A stretch of 64,000 bases of DNA from Thioalkalivibrio sp. ALE31 (GTDB taxonomy: Bacteria > Pseudomonadota > Gammaproteobacteria > Ectothiorhodospirales > Ectothiorhodospiraceae), in NCBI RefSeq assembly GCF_000377405.1, contig NZ_KB905020.1, positions 248,001-312,000 of the forward strand, in the 5' to 3' direction. The translations under genes were made by a program, and so were the position numbers. Positions 8,676 through 16,060 of this stretch are shown here, one piece after another. Position 1 is the stretch's first letter; every line of letters starts with the position of its first letter. The notes below the pieces were generated by a model, which did not search any database, was not told the origin of the DNA, and worked only from the letters and a program-made list of their open reading frames with translations.

Positions 8676-10643
8676 CTACTCCGCTTCCGCGGCCGGCATC
8701 TCCGCGACTGGCAACGGCACGTGCAGGGACGCCGCGATCGCCCGGAGGAGCTCGACCTCGGCGATCACCGTCTGCCCGCCATGGGTGATGGTGGCGAGCA
8801 TCGCCGTGACCAGCCTTTGCTTGTCGGCAGGACGCAGCGCGTCCAGCGCCTCCAGAGCGCGATCAAGCTCATCCGCCCAGGCCGCCGCGTCGGCAGCGGC
8901 CTCCAGGGCCGGATCCATCGCCTCTCTCGCCGGCTCTCCGATCCCCAGGGCGATATGCCCCGCACGCAGCGCCTCGCGTGCCACTTCCGGGTCCTGCGGA
9001 TGACCGTGATGAGCCAGCACGGCCAGGACGCTTCGCGCACGGTGTTCGTGGCGTTCCAGGCGATCACGTCCGCCCGGGCGGGCGCGCGCTGGCTGATCGA
9101 GGTCGCGCAGCTGGCGCCGCAGGAGCCGCCCGGTGGCGTATTCGAAGGCCGACACCCGGCCGTCGGCCCGGATCAATTCGTCGATCAGCGCCTCCAGCGC
9201 CTGGCGGTCCTCCCGCGGACGGTGGCGCATGGCCGGGAAACTCATCTCCAGCAGCGGGATGCGCAGGTCCGGACGCAGGTCCGGCACGGCGTCCAGCAAG
9301 GTACGGACACGCGACTCGCTCTCCCCGCCTCGCTTCGCGGCGATCCGCAACAACTGCTGATCCCGCACCTCGGGGTCGGCACTGATCAGCAGATAGAGCA
9401 GCACCTCCACAGCCCAGGCATCCGAATGCGCGGCGCGTTCCAGTGGTCCCGGCATCGCCGCGACCAACAGTCCCGCGCCCAGGATCTGTGCCAGGCCCGG
9501 ATCACCGATGTTTTCCATCAGACGTTCCGGATTCAGCAGCATACTGCCCGACTCGCGCGGCTGTTCCCGGTCGCGCGCCTCCGCCTCGGCCTGCGCCTCC
9601 TGTTCCCGGCGGCGGGTCTGCGCATCCCGCTCCATCTGTTCACGAATCGTCTCCAGCTCTTCCGACTTGAACCCAGGCTCGATGGCCTGGATACGCTGCA
9701 CCAGCGGCGGATGGGTCGCGAACATCCGGCCCAGCGCCCCGGAGGCGAACAGCATGTGTCCGACCTCCTCGGTATCCGCGCGCATTCCCGCCTGACCGGC
9801 CCCGATCTTCTTCAGGGCCCCGGCAATGCCGGCCGGCTGACGGGTGAACTGCACCGCCGAGGCATCCGCCAGGTACTCGCGCTGGCGCGAGACCGAGGCA
9901 CGGATCCAGCGCCCGAAGAACAGCCCGATATAGCCCACCACCATCAGCGCGAGCCCGGCGGCGACGATCCCCCCGGCGTTGCGGTTGTTGCGCGACAGGC
10001 GCATCGCGAGCAGCACACGCTGCCCGATGAGCGCCATCACGAGAATCCCGAACAGCATGCCCATCAGCCGGATATTCAGGCGCATATCGCCGTTCAGGAC
10101 ATGCCCGAACTCGTGCGCCACGACCCCCTGCAGCTCGTCGCGATCCAGCTGTTCCAGGGCCCCGCGCGTCACCGCAATGGCCGCGTCGTCCGGCGAATAC
10201 CCCGCGGCAAACGCGTTGATACCGGCCTCCTGCTCCAGCACATAGACCTCCGGCACGGGCACGCCGGAGGCAATCGCGATCTCCTCGACCACATTCATCA
10301 GGCGCCGCCGCAACGGGTCGCGGGTATCGCCGTCCACCCGGGTGCCGTCCAGCTCGCGGGCCACGGCCCCGCCGCCATCGCGCAGCCCCAGGGTGCGATA
10401 GAGGCTGCCGACCCCGATCAGCCCGATCGTCAGCACGCTGGTCCAGACCATCACCTCGACGTTGCGCGCCAGAAATTCCCGGGTCAGCCAGGGTTCCCCC
10501 GCCGCCACCGGCTCGGCCTGCCCGAAAAGCACGAGCACAATGGCGTTCATCACCAGCACAATCGCCAGCACCGCCAGTCCGAACAGGAACAGCAACCAGC
10601 GGGTGCGTCGCTGGGCCCGGTCCTGATGCTCGAAGAAGTTCAT
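8676..10643 (-). CDS. M48 family membrane metalloprotease
   Basis: 655 residues. Two membrane segments lie in the first 80 residues. The zinc motif HEFGHVLNGD sits near residues 176-185, followed by two further hydrophobic segments and a third-ligand region around SRQREYLADASAVQFTR, as in HtpX/Ste24-type proteases. The C-terminal third (about 350-655) is a long cytoplasmic region rich in charged residues, which HtpX lacks. It starts 13 bases after the LemA gene. LemA and M48 proteins are often paired in bacteria, which suggests a shared envelope role; what the pair does is not established. A fused C-terminal helical domain probably recruits partners (inference). Confidence 0.85.
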   Translation of the reverse strand: MNFFEHQDRAQRRTRWLLFLFGLAVLAIVLVMNAIVLVLFGQAEPVAAGEPWLTREFLARNVEVMVWTSVLTIGLIGVGSLYRTLGLRDGGGAVARELDGTRVDGDTRDPLRRRLMNVVEEIAIASGVPVPEVYVLEQEAGINAFAAGYSPDDAAIAVTRGALEQLDRDELQGVVAHEFGHVLNGDMRLNIRLMGMLFGILVMALIGQRVLLAMRLSRNNRNAGGIVAAGLALMVVGYIGLFFGRWIRASVSRQREYLADASAVQFTRQPAGIAGALKKIGAGQAGMRADTEEVGHMLFASGALGRMFATHPPLVQRIQAIEPGFKSEELETIREQMERDAQTRRREQEAQAEAEARDREQPRESGSMLLNPERLMENIGDPGLAQILGAGLLVAAMPGPLERAAHSDAWAVEVLLYLLISADPEVRDQQLLRIAAKRGGESESRVRTLLDAVPDLRPDLRIPLLEMSFPAMRHRPREDRQALEALIDELIRADGRVSAFEYATGRLLRRQLRDLDQPARARPGGRDRLERHEHRARSVLAVLAHHGHPQDPEVAREALRAGHIALGIGEPAREAMDPALEAAADAAAWADELDRALEALDALRPADKQRLVTAMLATITHGGQTVIAEVELLRAIAASLHVPLPVAEMPAAEAE

Positions 10644-10656
10644 ATCGCCCGGGCCA

Positions 10657-11247
10657 TCAGGAGAAGTTCACCTGCACCGCCTCGCGCTTCTGCGGATCCT
10701 CGATCTCCAGAAGCTGCGCCGGACGGAAGCCCAGATTGTTGGCAATCAGGCTGTTCGGGAACATCTCGCGCAGGATGTTGTACTGCATGACCGCGTCATT
10801 GAAGGCCTGACGGGCATAGGCCACTCTGTTCTCGGTACTGGTGAGCTCCTCCGACAGCTGCATCATGTTCTGGTTGGCCTTCAGATCCGGATAGGCCTCC
10901 GACAGCGCAAACAGCCGCCCCAGGGCGCCGGACAGCCCCTGCTCCGAACTGGACAGCTTGCGCACGGCCTCCGCGTTGGTCGGGTCGCCGGCCACCTCCT
11001 GCAGGCTCTGCTGGGCCTGATTCCGGGCCTGGATGACCGCCTCCAGGGTATCCCGCTCGTGGCTCATGTAGCGCTCGGCGACCTTCACCAGATTGGGGAT
11101 CAGGTCGTAGCGCCGGGTCAGCTGCACATCGATCTGGGCAAACGCGTTCTTGTACCGGTTGCGCGATGTGACCAGCCGGTTGTACGTCCATACCCCCCAG
11201 ACCACCAGCAGGACCAGAATCGCCAGCACCACCCACTTCGTATCCAT
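10657..11247 (-). CDS. LemA family protein
   Basis: 196 residues with a single N-terminal membrane segment (about 4-20) and the conserved LemA core YNRLVTSRNRYKNAFAQID, then long helices and the family ending in a region around NLGFRPAQLLEIEDPQ. Length is normal. A ribosome site AAAGGAGC stands just before the ATG. It is the first gene of a two-gene unit with the M48 protease and is divergent from motA. LemA proteins form an extended helical bundle at the membrane; the biochemical function is unknown. Confidence 0.92.
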   Translation of the reverse strand: MDTKWVVLAILVLLVVWGVWTYNRLVTSRNRYKNAFAQIDVQLTRRYDLIPNLVKVAERYMSHERDTLEAVIQARNQAQQSLQEVAGDPTNAEAVRKLSSSEQGLSGALGRLFALSEAYPDLKANQNMMQLSEELTSTENRVAYARQAFNDAVMQYNILREMFPNSLIANNLGFRPAQLLEIEDPQKREAVQVNFS

Positions 11248-11380
11248 CGTGCAAAGCTCCTTTGCGGTTTACCCGGCCGAGTGTACGCGGCGGACGGGTC
11301 CCCCGCGAGCGGATTCTCGGGCGCAGACGGCAACCGCCGCCGTGCATTATCCTTGCGCCAGGCCATCCTCGGAACCTCGC

Positions 11381-12223
11381 ATGAATCTCTCCACCCTGCT
11401 CGGCATCCTCGGCAGCCTGCTGGTGTTCGGCAGTGTCATCGCGTTCTCCTCCCAGGACCTCGACGCCTTCCTGAACCTGCCGGGACTGGGGATCGTGGTG
11501 GGCGGCACCATCGCGGCCACCCTGATGAGCTACCCCTTCCACGAGGTCATGCGCGTCTTCCGCGCCGGGGCCAACGCGATCCGCGAGGAACGCTACGACG
11601 CCAGCCAGGACCTCGAGGAAATCGTGCAGGTCTCGCGCTACTGGTTCTCCCAGAACCTGCAGCGCATCCAGGACCGCCTGGACCAGATCCGCAACCCGTT
11701 CCTGCGCACCGGCATCCAGCTGGTCATCGACGACACCCCGATGGACGACGTCTCCGACCTGCTGAACTGGCGCATGGCCCGCCTGCGCGCCCGCGAACAG
11801 GCCGACGCCCAGATGTTCCGGACCATGGCCACCTATGCCCCGGCCTTTGGCATGCTCGGCACCCTGATCGGGCTGATCAACCTGCTCCTGACGACCGAGA
11901 GCGACGACTTCACCGTGATCGCGGTCAACCTCGGCATCGCGCTGATCACCACCTTCTACGGCATCCTCCTGGCCAACCTGGTGTTTCGCCCCATCGCCAT
12001 CAAGCTGGAGCGACGGACCGAGGAACGCGTGGTCCTCATGACCATGGTGCTGGAAGGCATCATGCTCATGCGCAAGGGCCGTTCGCCCGGATACATCCGC
12101 GAGACCCTGCGCTCGTTCATGGAGAACCACAGCGACGAGATCCGCCAGGCCGCCCCCACCAACGGGGACGAAGAACCCGCCGCGGACCCACGGGACCCGG
12201 ACCCGTCGAACGAGCGTCGCTGA
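11381..12223 (+). CDS. motA: Flagellar motor stator protein MotA
   Basis: 280 residues in the MotA/TolQ/ExbB superfamily. Hydrophobic segments lie near 2-22, 30-50, 150-170 and 180-205, with the cytoplasmic loop between segments two and three containing the charged residues that contact FliG. The region MFRTMATYAPAFGMLGTLIGL is the conserved pore-forming third segment. I used the ATG at 11381, which puts the first membrane segment at the N-terminus; upstream in-frame codons extend into the divergent lemA leader. It is followed 3 bases later by motB. The stator couples ion flow to flagellar rotation. Confidence 0.88.
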   Translation: MNLSTLLGILGSLLVFGSVIAFSSQDLDAFLNLPGLGIVVGGTIAATLMSYPFHEVMRVFRAGANAIREERYDASQDLEEIVQVSRYWFSQNLQRIQDRLDQIRNPFLRTGIQLVIDDTPMDDVSDLLNWRMARLRAREQADAQMFRTMATYAPAFGMLGTLIGLINLLLTTESDDFTVIAVNLGIALITTFYGILLANLVFRPIAIKLERRTEERVVLMTMVLEGIMLMRKGRSPGYIRETLRSFMENHSDEIRQAAPTNGDEEPAADPRDPDPSNERR

Positions 12224-12226
12224 ACC

Positions 12227-13039
12227 ATGCCCGGCCCCGCCTACTCCACCTCGGAGCGCGCCGCGCTGCAGGCCGAAATGGACGCCCACGCGGCGACCCG
12301 CCCGGAACAGGCATTTCTCGCCTCCTACCCCGGCGAACGCCAGCGCGACGACGAACACGCCTGGATCCTCACCTACCTCGACGTGCTGACCCTGGTCATC
12401 GTCGTCTTCGTGATCCTGCTGACCTTCATGGACCCGCGCGACGACGATCCCCGCGCGGTGTCCGCCAGCCCCGTCGCGCTGGCGCATCCCGACCGCAGCG
12501 CGCTGGTGGAGCCCCTGGTCCACCCCACGCTGCTCGGTCTTGCCGACCTCGACGACGGCACCGCCGAGGACCCGGCGACTCCCGAAACGTCCGCCGAAAC
12601 AACCCGAACCGGCGCCGATGCCGATCAACTGCGGGATCGGGCCCCGGAGGGGGTCGATATCGTCGAGCAACCCGGCCGTCTGGAACTGCGCATCCGCGAC
12701 GAGATCCTGTTCGCCACCGCCCAGGCCGATCTGCGTTCGGACGGCGCAACGCTCCTGGAAGGACTGCTGACCATCCTGGCGGACCATACGGGCCTCATCA
12801 CCGTAGAGGGGCACACCGACAACGTCCCCATCGCGACCGAGCGCTTCCCCTCCAACTGGGAACTGTCCGCGGCCCGCGCCAGCAGCGTCGTGCGGCACCT
12901 GGTCGCGCAGGGGCTGGAGCCCTCGCGGCTGCGCGCGGTCGGGCGCGCCGACACGCTGCCGGTAGCCGGCAACGAGACACCGGGTGGGCGCGCCGAGAAT
13001 CGTCGCGTGTCACTGATCCTGGAGGCCGAAGCGAACTGA
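12227..13039 (+). CDS. motB: Flagellar motor stator protein MotB (OmpA-family)
   Basis: 270 residues. A 45-residue hydrophilic N-terminus precedes a single membrane helix (about 46-66) whose start, WILTYLDVLTL, holds the aspartate that carries the coupling ion. A variable linker leads to a C-terminal OmpA-like peptidoglycan-binding domain with the signature EGHTDNVPI and a later FPSNWELSAARA, as in MotB. Directly follows motA, so both stator subunits are made together. Whether the motor uses protons or sodium cannot be read safely from this sequence. Confidence 0.88.
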   Translation: MPGPAYSTSERAALQAEMDAHAATRPEQAFLASYPGERQRDDEHAWILTYLDVLTLVIVVFVILLTFMDPRDDDPRAVSASPVALAHPDRSALVEPLVHPTLLGLADLDDGTAEDPATPETSAETTRTGADADQLRDRAPEGVDIVEQPGRLELRIRDEILFATAQADLRSDGATLLEGLLTILADHTGLITVEGHTDNVPIATERFPSNWELSAARASSVVRHLVAQGLEPSRLRAVGRADTLPVAGNETPGGRAENRRVSLILEAEAN

Positions 13040-13140
13040 TACCCGACGCCCCACCCGCATTCCGCGAGCCCGCAGGGCCACTTGACGCCCGCGCGACCCC
13101 CATAGAAGATGCGCAACACTTGCACTTTAAGGAGGCTGGT

Positions 13141-14058
13141 GTGCGTACCGGACGCGGGTCCCTGCTGGGCGACTTCCTCGACACCACCAATCACTGGGAC
13201 AAGCTCATTGCCCTGATGGGCGGGATGATCGGCCTTTACCTGTCGCTGGAGGTCGCCGCCTCGGTAACCGACAACGGCATCAACGGTCTGATCCTCGCCT
13301 CCCTCGGCGCCACCGCCGTCCTGCTGTTCGCCGCGCCGCATGCCGCCCTCTCGCAACCCTGGAACGTGCTCGGTGGTCATGGCGTTGCCGCCATCGTAGG
13401 GATACTGATACGCGACCTGCTGCCCCACCCCCTGCTGGCCGCCGCCGTCGCCGTGGGCCTCGCCATCTGGCTGATGCACTACCTGCGCTGCCTGCATCCC
13501 CCTGGCGGCGCCACGGCGCTCTATGCGGTCGTGGGCGGCGACTCGGTCACGGCCCTGGGGCCGTGGTTCCTGCTGCACCCTGTGCTGACCAGTGTCGGGG
13601 TCATGCTGATGGTGGCCGTCATCATCAACTACCCGTTCCCCTGGCGCCGCTATCCCGCGAGCCTGACCCCGTCCCCCGAAAGCCCGGAACAAAGCCCGCT
13701 GGCGGCCCTGGAGCGGGCCGGTCACGGCCGCGAGGATCTCGAGCACGCCATGCGCGAGATGAACCTGTATCTGGATCTGACCGAGGACGATCTGGCACGC
13801 CTGTACCTGCTGGCCCGCCGCCATCACCAGCACCCCGACCCGATCACCCCGGAGGCCATCCAGCCCGGGGCCTGCTTCAGCAACGGTGGAACGGACGCCG
13901 ACTGGGCGGTTCGCCGCGTGCTCCGGCGCGACGGGGCGCAGGTGATCTACCGCCACCTGGCGGGCCCCGAGGCCCCGGGTGAAGACCGCGCCACACTGGA
14001 CGACTTCCTCGCCTGGGCCCATCACCGGCTGGAGCCGGAATACGGCCCGGACGAGTAA
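13141..14058 (+). CDS. HPP family membrane protein with C-terminal soluble extension
   Basis: 305 residues starting at GTG 13141, fixed by a full AAGGAGG ribosome site at 13129-13135. The N-terminal half has four to five membrane helices with the family signature LHPPGGATAL near residues 120-130. The last 125 residues are soluble, charged and unlike a CBS pair. HPP proteins are integral membrane proteins; some are implicated in nitrite transport, but that role is not shown for most. It follows motB by about 100 bases, with no indication that it belongs to motility. Confidence 0.85.
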   Translation: MRTGRGSLLGDFLDTTNHWDKLIALMGGMIGLYLSLEVAASVTDNGINGLILASLGATAVLLFAAPHAALSQPWNVLGGHGVAAIVGILIRDLLPHPLLAAAVAVGLAIWLMHYLRCLHPPGGATALYAVVGGDSVTALGPWFLLHPVLTSVGVMLMVAVIINYPFPWRRYPASLTPSPESPEQSPLAALERAGHGREDLEHAMREMNLYLDLTEDDLARLYLLARRHHQHPDPITPEAIQPGACFSNGGTDADWAVRRVLRRDGAQVIYRHLAGPEAPGEDRATLDDFLAWAHHRLEPEYGPDE

Positions 14059-14064
14059 GCGCGT

Positions 14065-14094
14065 TTGGGCCTCTCCGCACCCGGCGCTTATACT
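14065..14094 (+). promoter_or_regulatory. Sigma-70 promoter for tRNA-Arg
   Basis: TTGGGC at 14065-14070 and TATACT at 14089-14094 are 18 bases apart. Transcription would begin near 14101, leaving a leader of about 75 nt before the tRNA. That leader contains the palindromic repeat at 14109. Confidence 0.6.
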
Positions 14095-14108
14095 CTCGCG
14101 CCAGACCT

Positions 14109-14167
14109 CTGTCGGGTTTCGGTGATCGTCGCAAGCGTGGCGGGATCGCGAAGCCCAAATCCGGCAG
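14109..14167. repeat. Short palindromic repeat, relative of the long palindrome at 19597
   Basis: Imperfect inverted ends: CTGTCGGGTTTCGG at 14109-14122 and CCCAAATCCGGCAG at 14154-14167 (11 of 14 positions pair). The interior shares most positions with 19605-19649, including TGATCGTCGC and AGCGTGGCGGGA. It lies between the promoter and the mature tRNA-Arg, so it should be transcribed into the tRNA precursor. Confidence 0.75.
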
Positions 14168-14175
14168 ATTCCCGG

Positions 14176-14252
14176 GTCTCCGTAGCTCAGCTGGACAGAG
14201 CAGCCCCCTCCTAAGGGGCAGGTCGCAGGTTCGAATCCTGCCGGGGACACCA
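14176..14252 (+). tRNA. tRNA-Arg, anticodon CCU
   Basis: 77-nt cloverleaf with encoded CCA. Acceptor GTCTCCG pairs with CGGGGAC. The anticodon stem GCCCC/GGGGC encloses loop CTCCTAA, giving anticodon CCT at 14210-14212. The T-arm carries GTTCGAATC. It reads the rare AGG codon. Confidence 0.97.
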
Positions 14253-14316
14253 TTTCTCTCGCAGGCCGTCGGGATTCCCCCTAGCGCCGCGACCGCAACG
14301 GTCGTAAGGTAGGCCA

Positions 14317-14643
14317 ATGGCCATGCTGACGACCGAACAGTCCAGCCGCATGATCGATCGCCTCGCCCCGCTGATCGGGATCCAGGGCGAAGTGGATGGC
14401 TGCATGGTGGAACTGGTCGAGGTCCTCGACGAAGGCCCGCGCGGGCTGCCCGGCGTGGCCCTGATGAGCATGGGCTCCCGGCGCAGCATCCAGGCCAACC
14501 AGTACGGCAATCCGCTCTGCCGGCACTCGGAGGTCCGCACCCTTTCCCTGCTGTCCGAGGTCGAGCGCGACCTGCATCCCGTCCTGCGGCAACTGCTTCC
14601 GGAGAACGTTGTGGCGGAGTTGCGGGCGCTACTGGCGGACTGA
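14317..14643 (+). CDS. Small hypothetical protein, 108 aa
   Basis: I do not recognise this protein. The frame has coding-like composition and no overlap with another gene. Start may be the ATG at 14317 or 14323; GGTAGG just upstream could serve either. It is predicted soluble, with no membrane segment or signal peptide. It has one short Gly/Arg stretch (MGSRRSIQANQYGNPLC) and a helical, Leu-rich C-terminus. It lies 65 bases after tRNA-Arg and ends 15 bases before the convergent tesA stop. No function is assigned. Confidence 0.6.
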   Translation: MAMLTTEQSSRMIDRLAPLIGIQGEVDGCMVELVEVLDEGPRGLPGVALMSMGSRRSIQANQYGNPLCRHSEVRTLSLLSEVERDLHPVLRQLLPENVVAELRALLAD

Positions 14644-14658
14644 GCGAACCCCCGGGCT

Positions 14659-15351
14659 TTACCCGGCCACGTGGTCATCGCGTGGCGGCTTGCGCGCCTC
14701 GGCGTCCTCCACCATGGGTTTAAGGCGTGGCCACACGGCATCCAGCAGGTGCGGCTGCGCCGCCTCGCTGGGGTGAATGCCGTCATCCATCAGCATTCCG
14801 TCCTCCAGCAGCACGTCCTCGAGAAAGAATGGCTCGAAGGCCAGATCCCGAGCAGCCGCCAGGTCGGTAAAGACCGCCTCGAAACGTTCGGTGTAGCGCC
14901 GCCCGTAGTTGGGCGGGATGCGGATGCCCAGCAGCAGGGTCTCGGCCCCGGCGGCGTCGATCGCGTCCACCATCGCCTCCAGGTTCTCGCGCATGGCCGA
15001 TGGTGCCAGGCCCCGCAGGCCGTCATTGCCCCCGAGGGCCAGGATCACCAGGGCCGGGTCCATCCGCTCCAGTACCTCTGGCAGCCGCGCCCGGCCGCCG
15101 GCTGTCGTGTCACCGCTGATGGAGACGTTTTCCACCACCCATTCCCGCTCGCGCTCGGCCAGGCGCTCTTCCAGAAGGGCCGGCCACCCGGCAGACTCCG
15201 GCATGCCATAGGCCGCACTCAACGAATCCCCGAACACCAGGATTCGCAGCGGCTCGGCGGAGCGATTTTCGTCTTCCGGGGAATTCCCGGGCGCAACGGG
15301 ACTCCATAGCAACGCGATCAAGCCCATCACGACCAACGGAATACGCAACAT
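14659..15351 (-). CDS. tesA: SGNH-family arylesterase / lysophospholipase (TesA-like)
   Basis: 230 residues. An N-terminal signal peptide (about 1-22) precedes the SGNH blocks: GDSLSAAYG (catalytic serine), SGDTTAGG, GGNDGLRG and DGIHPSE (Asp and His). This set defines periplasmic multifunctional esterase/thioesterases like TesA of E. coli. The ATG at 15351-15349 has GAGGA 7 bases upstream on its strand. The start codon overlaps that of the divergent ATPase gene. In many proteobacteria tesA is divergent from the ybbA-ybbP pair, as here; the link between the enzyme and the transporter is unproven. Confidence 0.93.
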   Translation of the reverse strand: MLRIPLVVMGLIALLWSPVAPGNSPEDENRSAEPLRILVFGDSLSAAYGMPESAGWPALLEERLAEREREWVVENVSISGDTTAGGRARLPEVLERMDPALVILALGGNDGLRGLAPSAMRENLEAMVDAIDAAGAETLLLGIRIPPNYGRRYTERFEAVFTDLAAARDLAFEPFFLEDVLLEDGMLMDDGIHPSEAAQPHLLDAVWPRLKPMVEDAEARKPPRDDHVAG

Positions 15352-16060
15352 GGATGCATCCTCGTCATATGTACTGGAGGCCCGGGACATCGAGCAGCGG
15401 ATCAACGGACCCAGCGGGCCGCTGGACATCCTGCGCGGCATATCGCTGGCGGTCCAGGCTGGCGAGACGGTCGCGATCCTCGGCGCCTCCGGATCGGGCA
15501 AGTCCACCCTGCTCGGGCTCCTTGCAGGTCTGGACGCCCCGAGCGCGGGAGAAGTTCGCCTGCTGGGCCGGACCATCAGCGAACTGGACGAGGATGGCCG
15601 CGCCGCGTTGCGCGCCGGCCGGGTCGGGTTCGTGTTCCAGTCCTTCCAGTTGCTCCCGGCGCTGACGGCCCTGGAGAACGCCCTGCTGCCACTGGAGCTG
15701 AACCCGGCCCATGCCGGCGAAGATCAGGCCACCCTGAACCGCTGGGCCAGCCAGGCCCTGGAGCGCGTGGGCCTTGGCGAACGCGCCGCGCATTACCCGC
15801 ACCAGCTTTCGGGGGGCGAGCAGCAACGGGTGGCCATTGCCCGCGCCATTGTCGACCACCCGGCGGTCCTGTTCGCCGACGAGCCCACTGGGAATCTCGA
15901 CGGCAAGACCGGGCAGCGCATCATCGAGCTGCTGTTCGGCCTGGCCCGGCATCCGGACGGCGACGGGCCCGCCACCGCACTGGTGCTGGTGACCCATGAT
16001 CCGGAACTGGCGGCGCAGTGCGACCGCATCATCTCCATTCAGGATGGCGTGCTGGCATGA
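15350..16060 (+). CDS. ybbA: ABC transporter ATP-binding protein (YbbA-like, LolD/MacB type)
   Basis: 236 residues. Walker [10 protein letters not shown] near 44-52, Q-loop [16 protein letters not shown], signature [14 protein letters not shown] and Walker [14 protein letters not shown] are all intact. This pattern places it in the MacB/LolD class of mechanotransmission ATPases. The ATG at 15350 overlaps the divergent tesA start codon by two bases and has only a weak upstream ribosome site; no good internal start is available. It is coupled to the next gene by an ATGA overlap. Confidence 0.92.
   Translation: MDASSSYVLEARDIEQRINGPSGPLDILRGISLAVQAGETVAILGASGSGKSTLLGLLAGLDAPSAGEVRLLGRTISELDEDGRAALRAGRVGFVFQSFQLLPALTALENALLPLELNPAHAGEDQATLNRWASQALERVGLGERAAHYPHQLSGGEQQRVAIARAIVDHPAVLFADEPTGNLDGKTGQRIIELLFGLARHPDGDGPATALVLVTHDPELAAQCDRIISIQDGVLA

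Noticed and set aside
7815-10790. Very long open frame (about 990 codons) on the plus strand
   Set aside because: It runs antisense to the diguanylate cyclase, tRNA-Leu and M48 genes and has Arg/Gln/His-rich low-complexity translation typical of high-GC shadow frames.
11059-14058. Single 999-codon plus-strand protein spanning lemA to the HPP gene
   Set aside because: Only the last 306 codons are real (HPP); the earlier part runs out of frame through motA and motB and looks non-coding.
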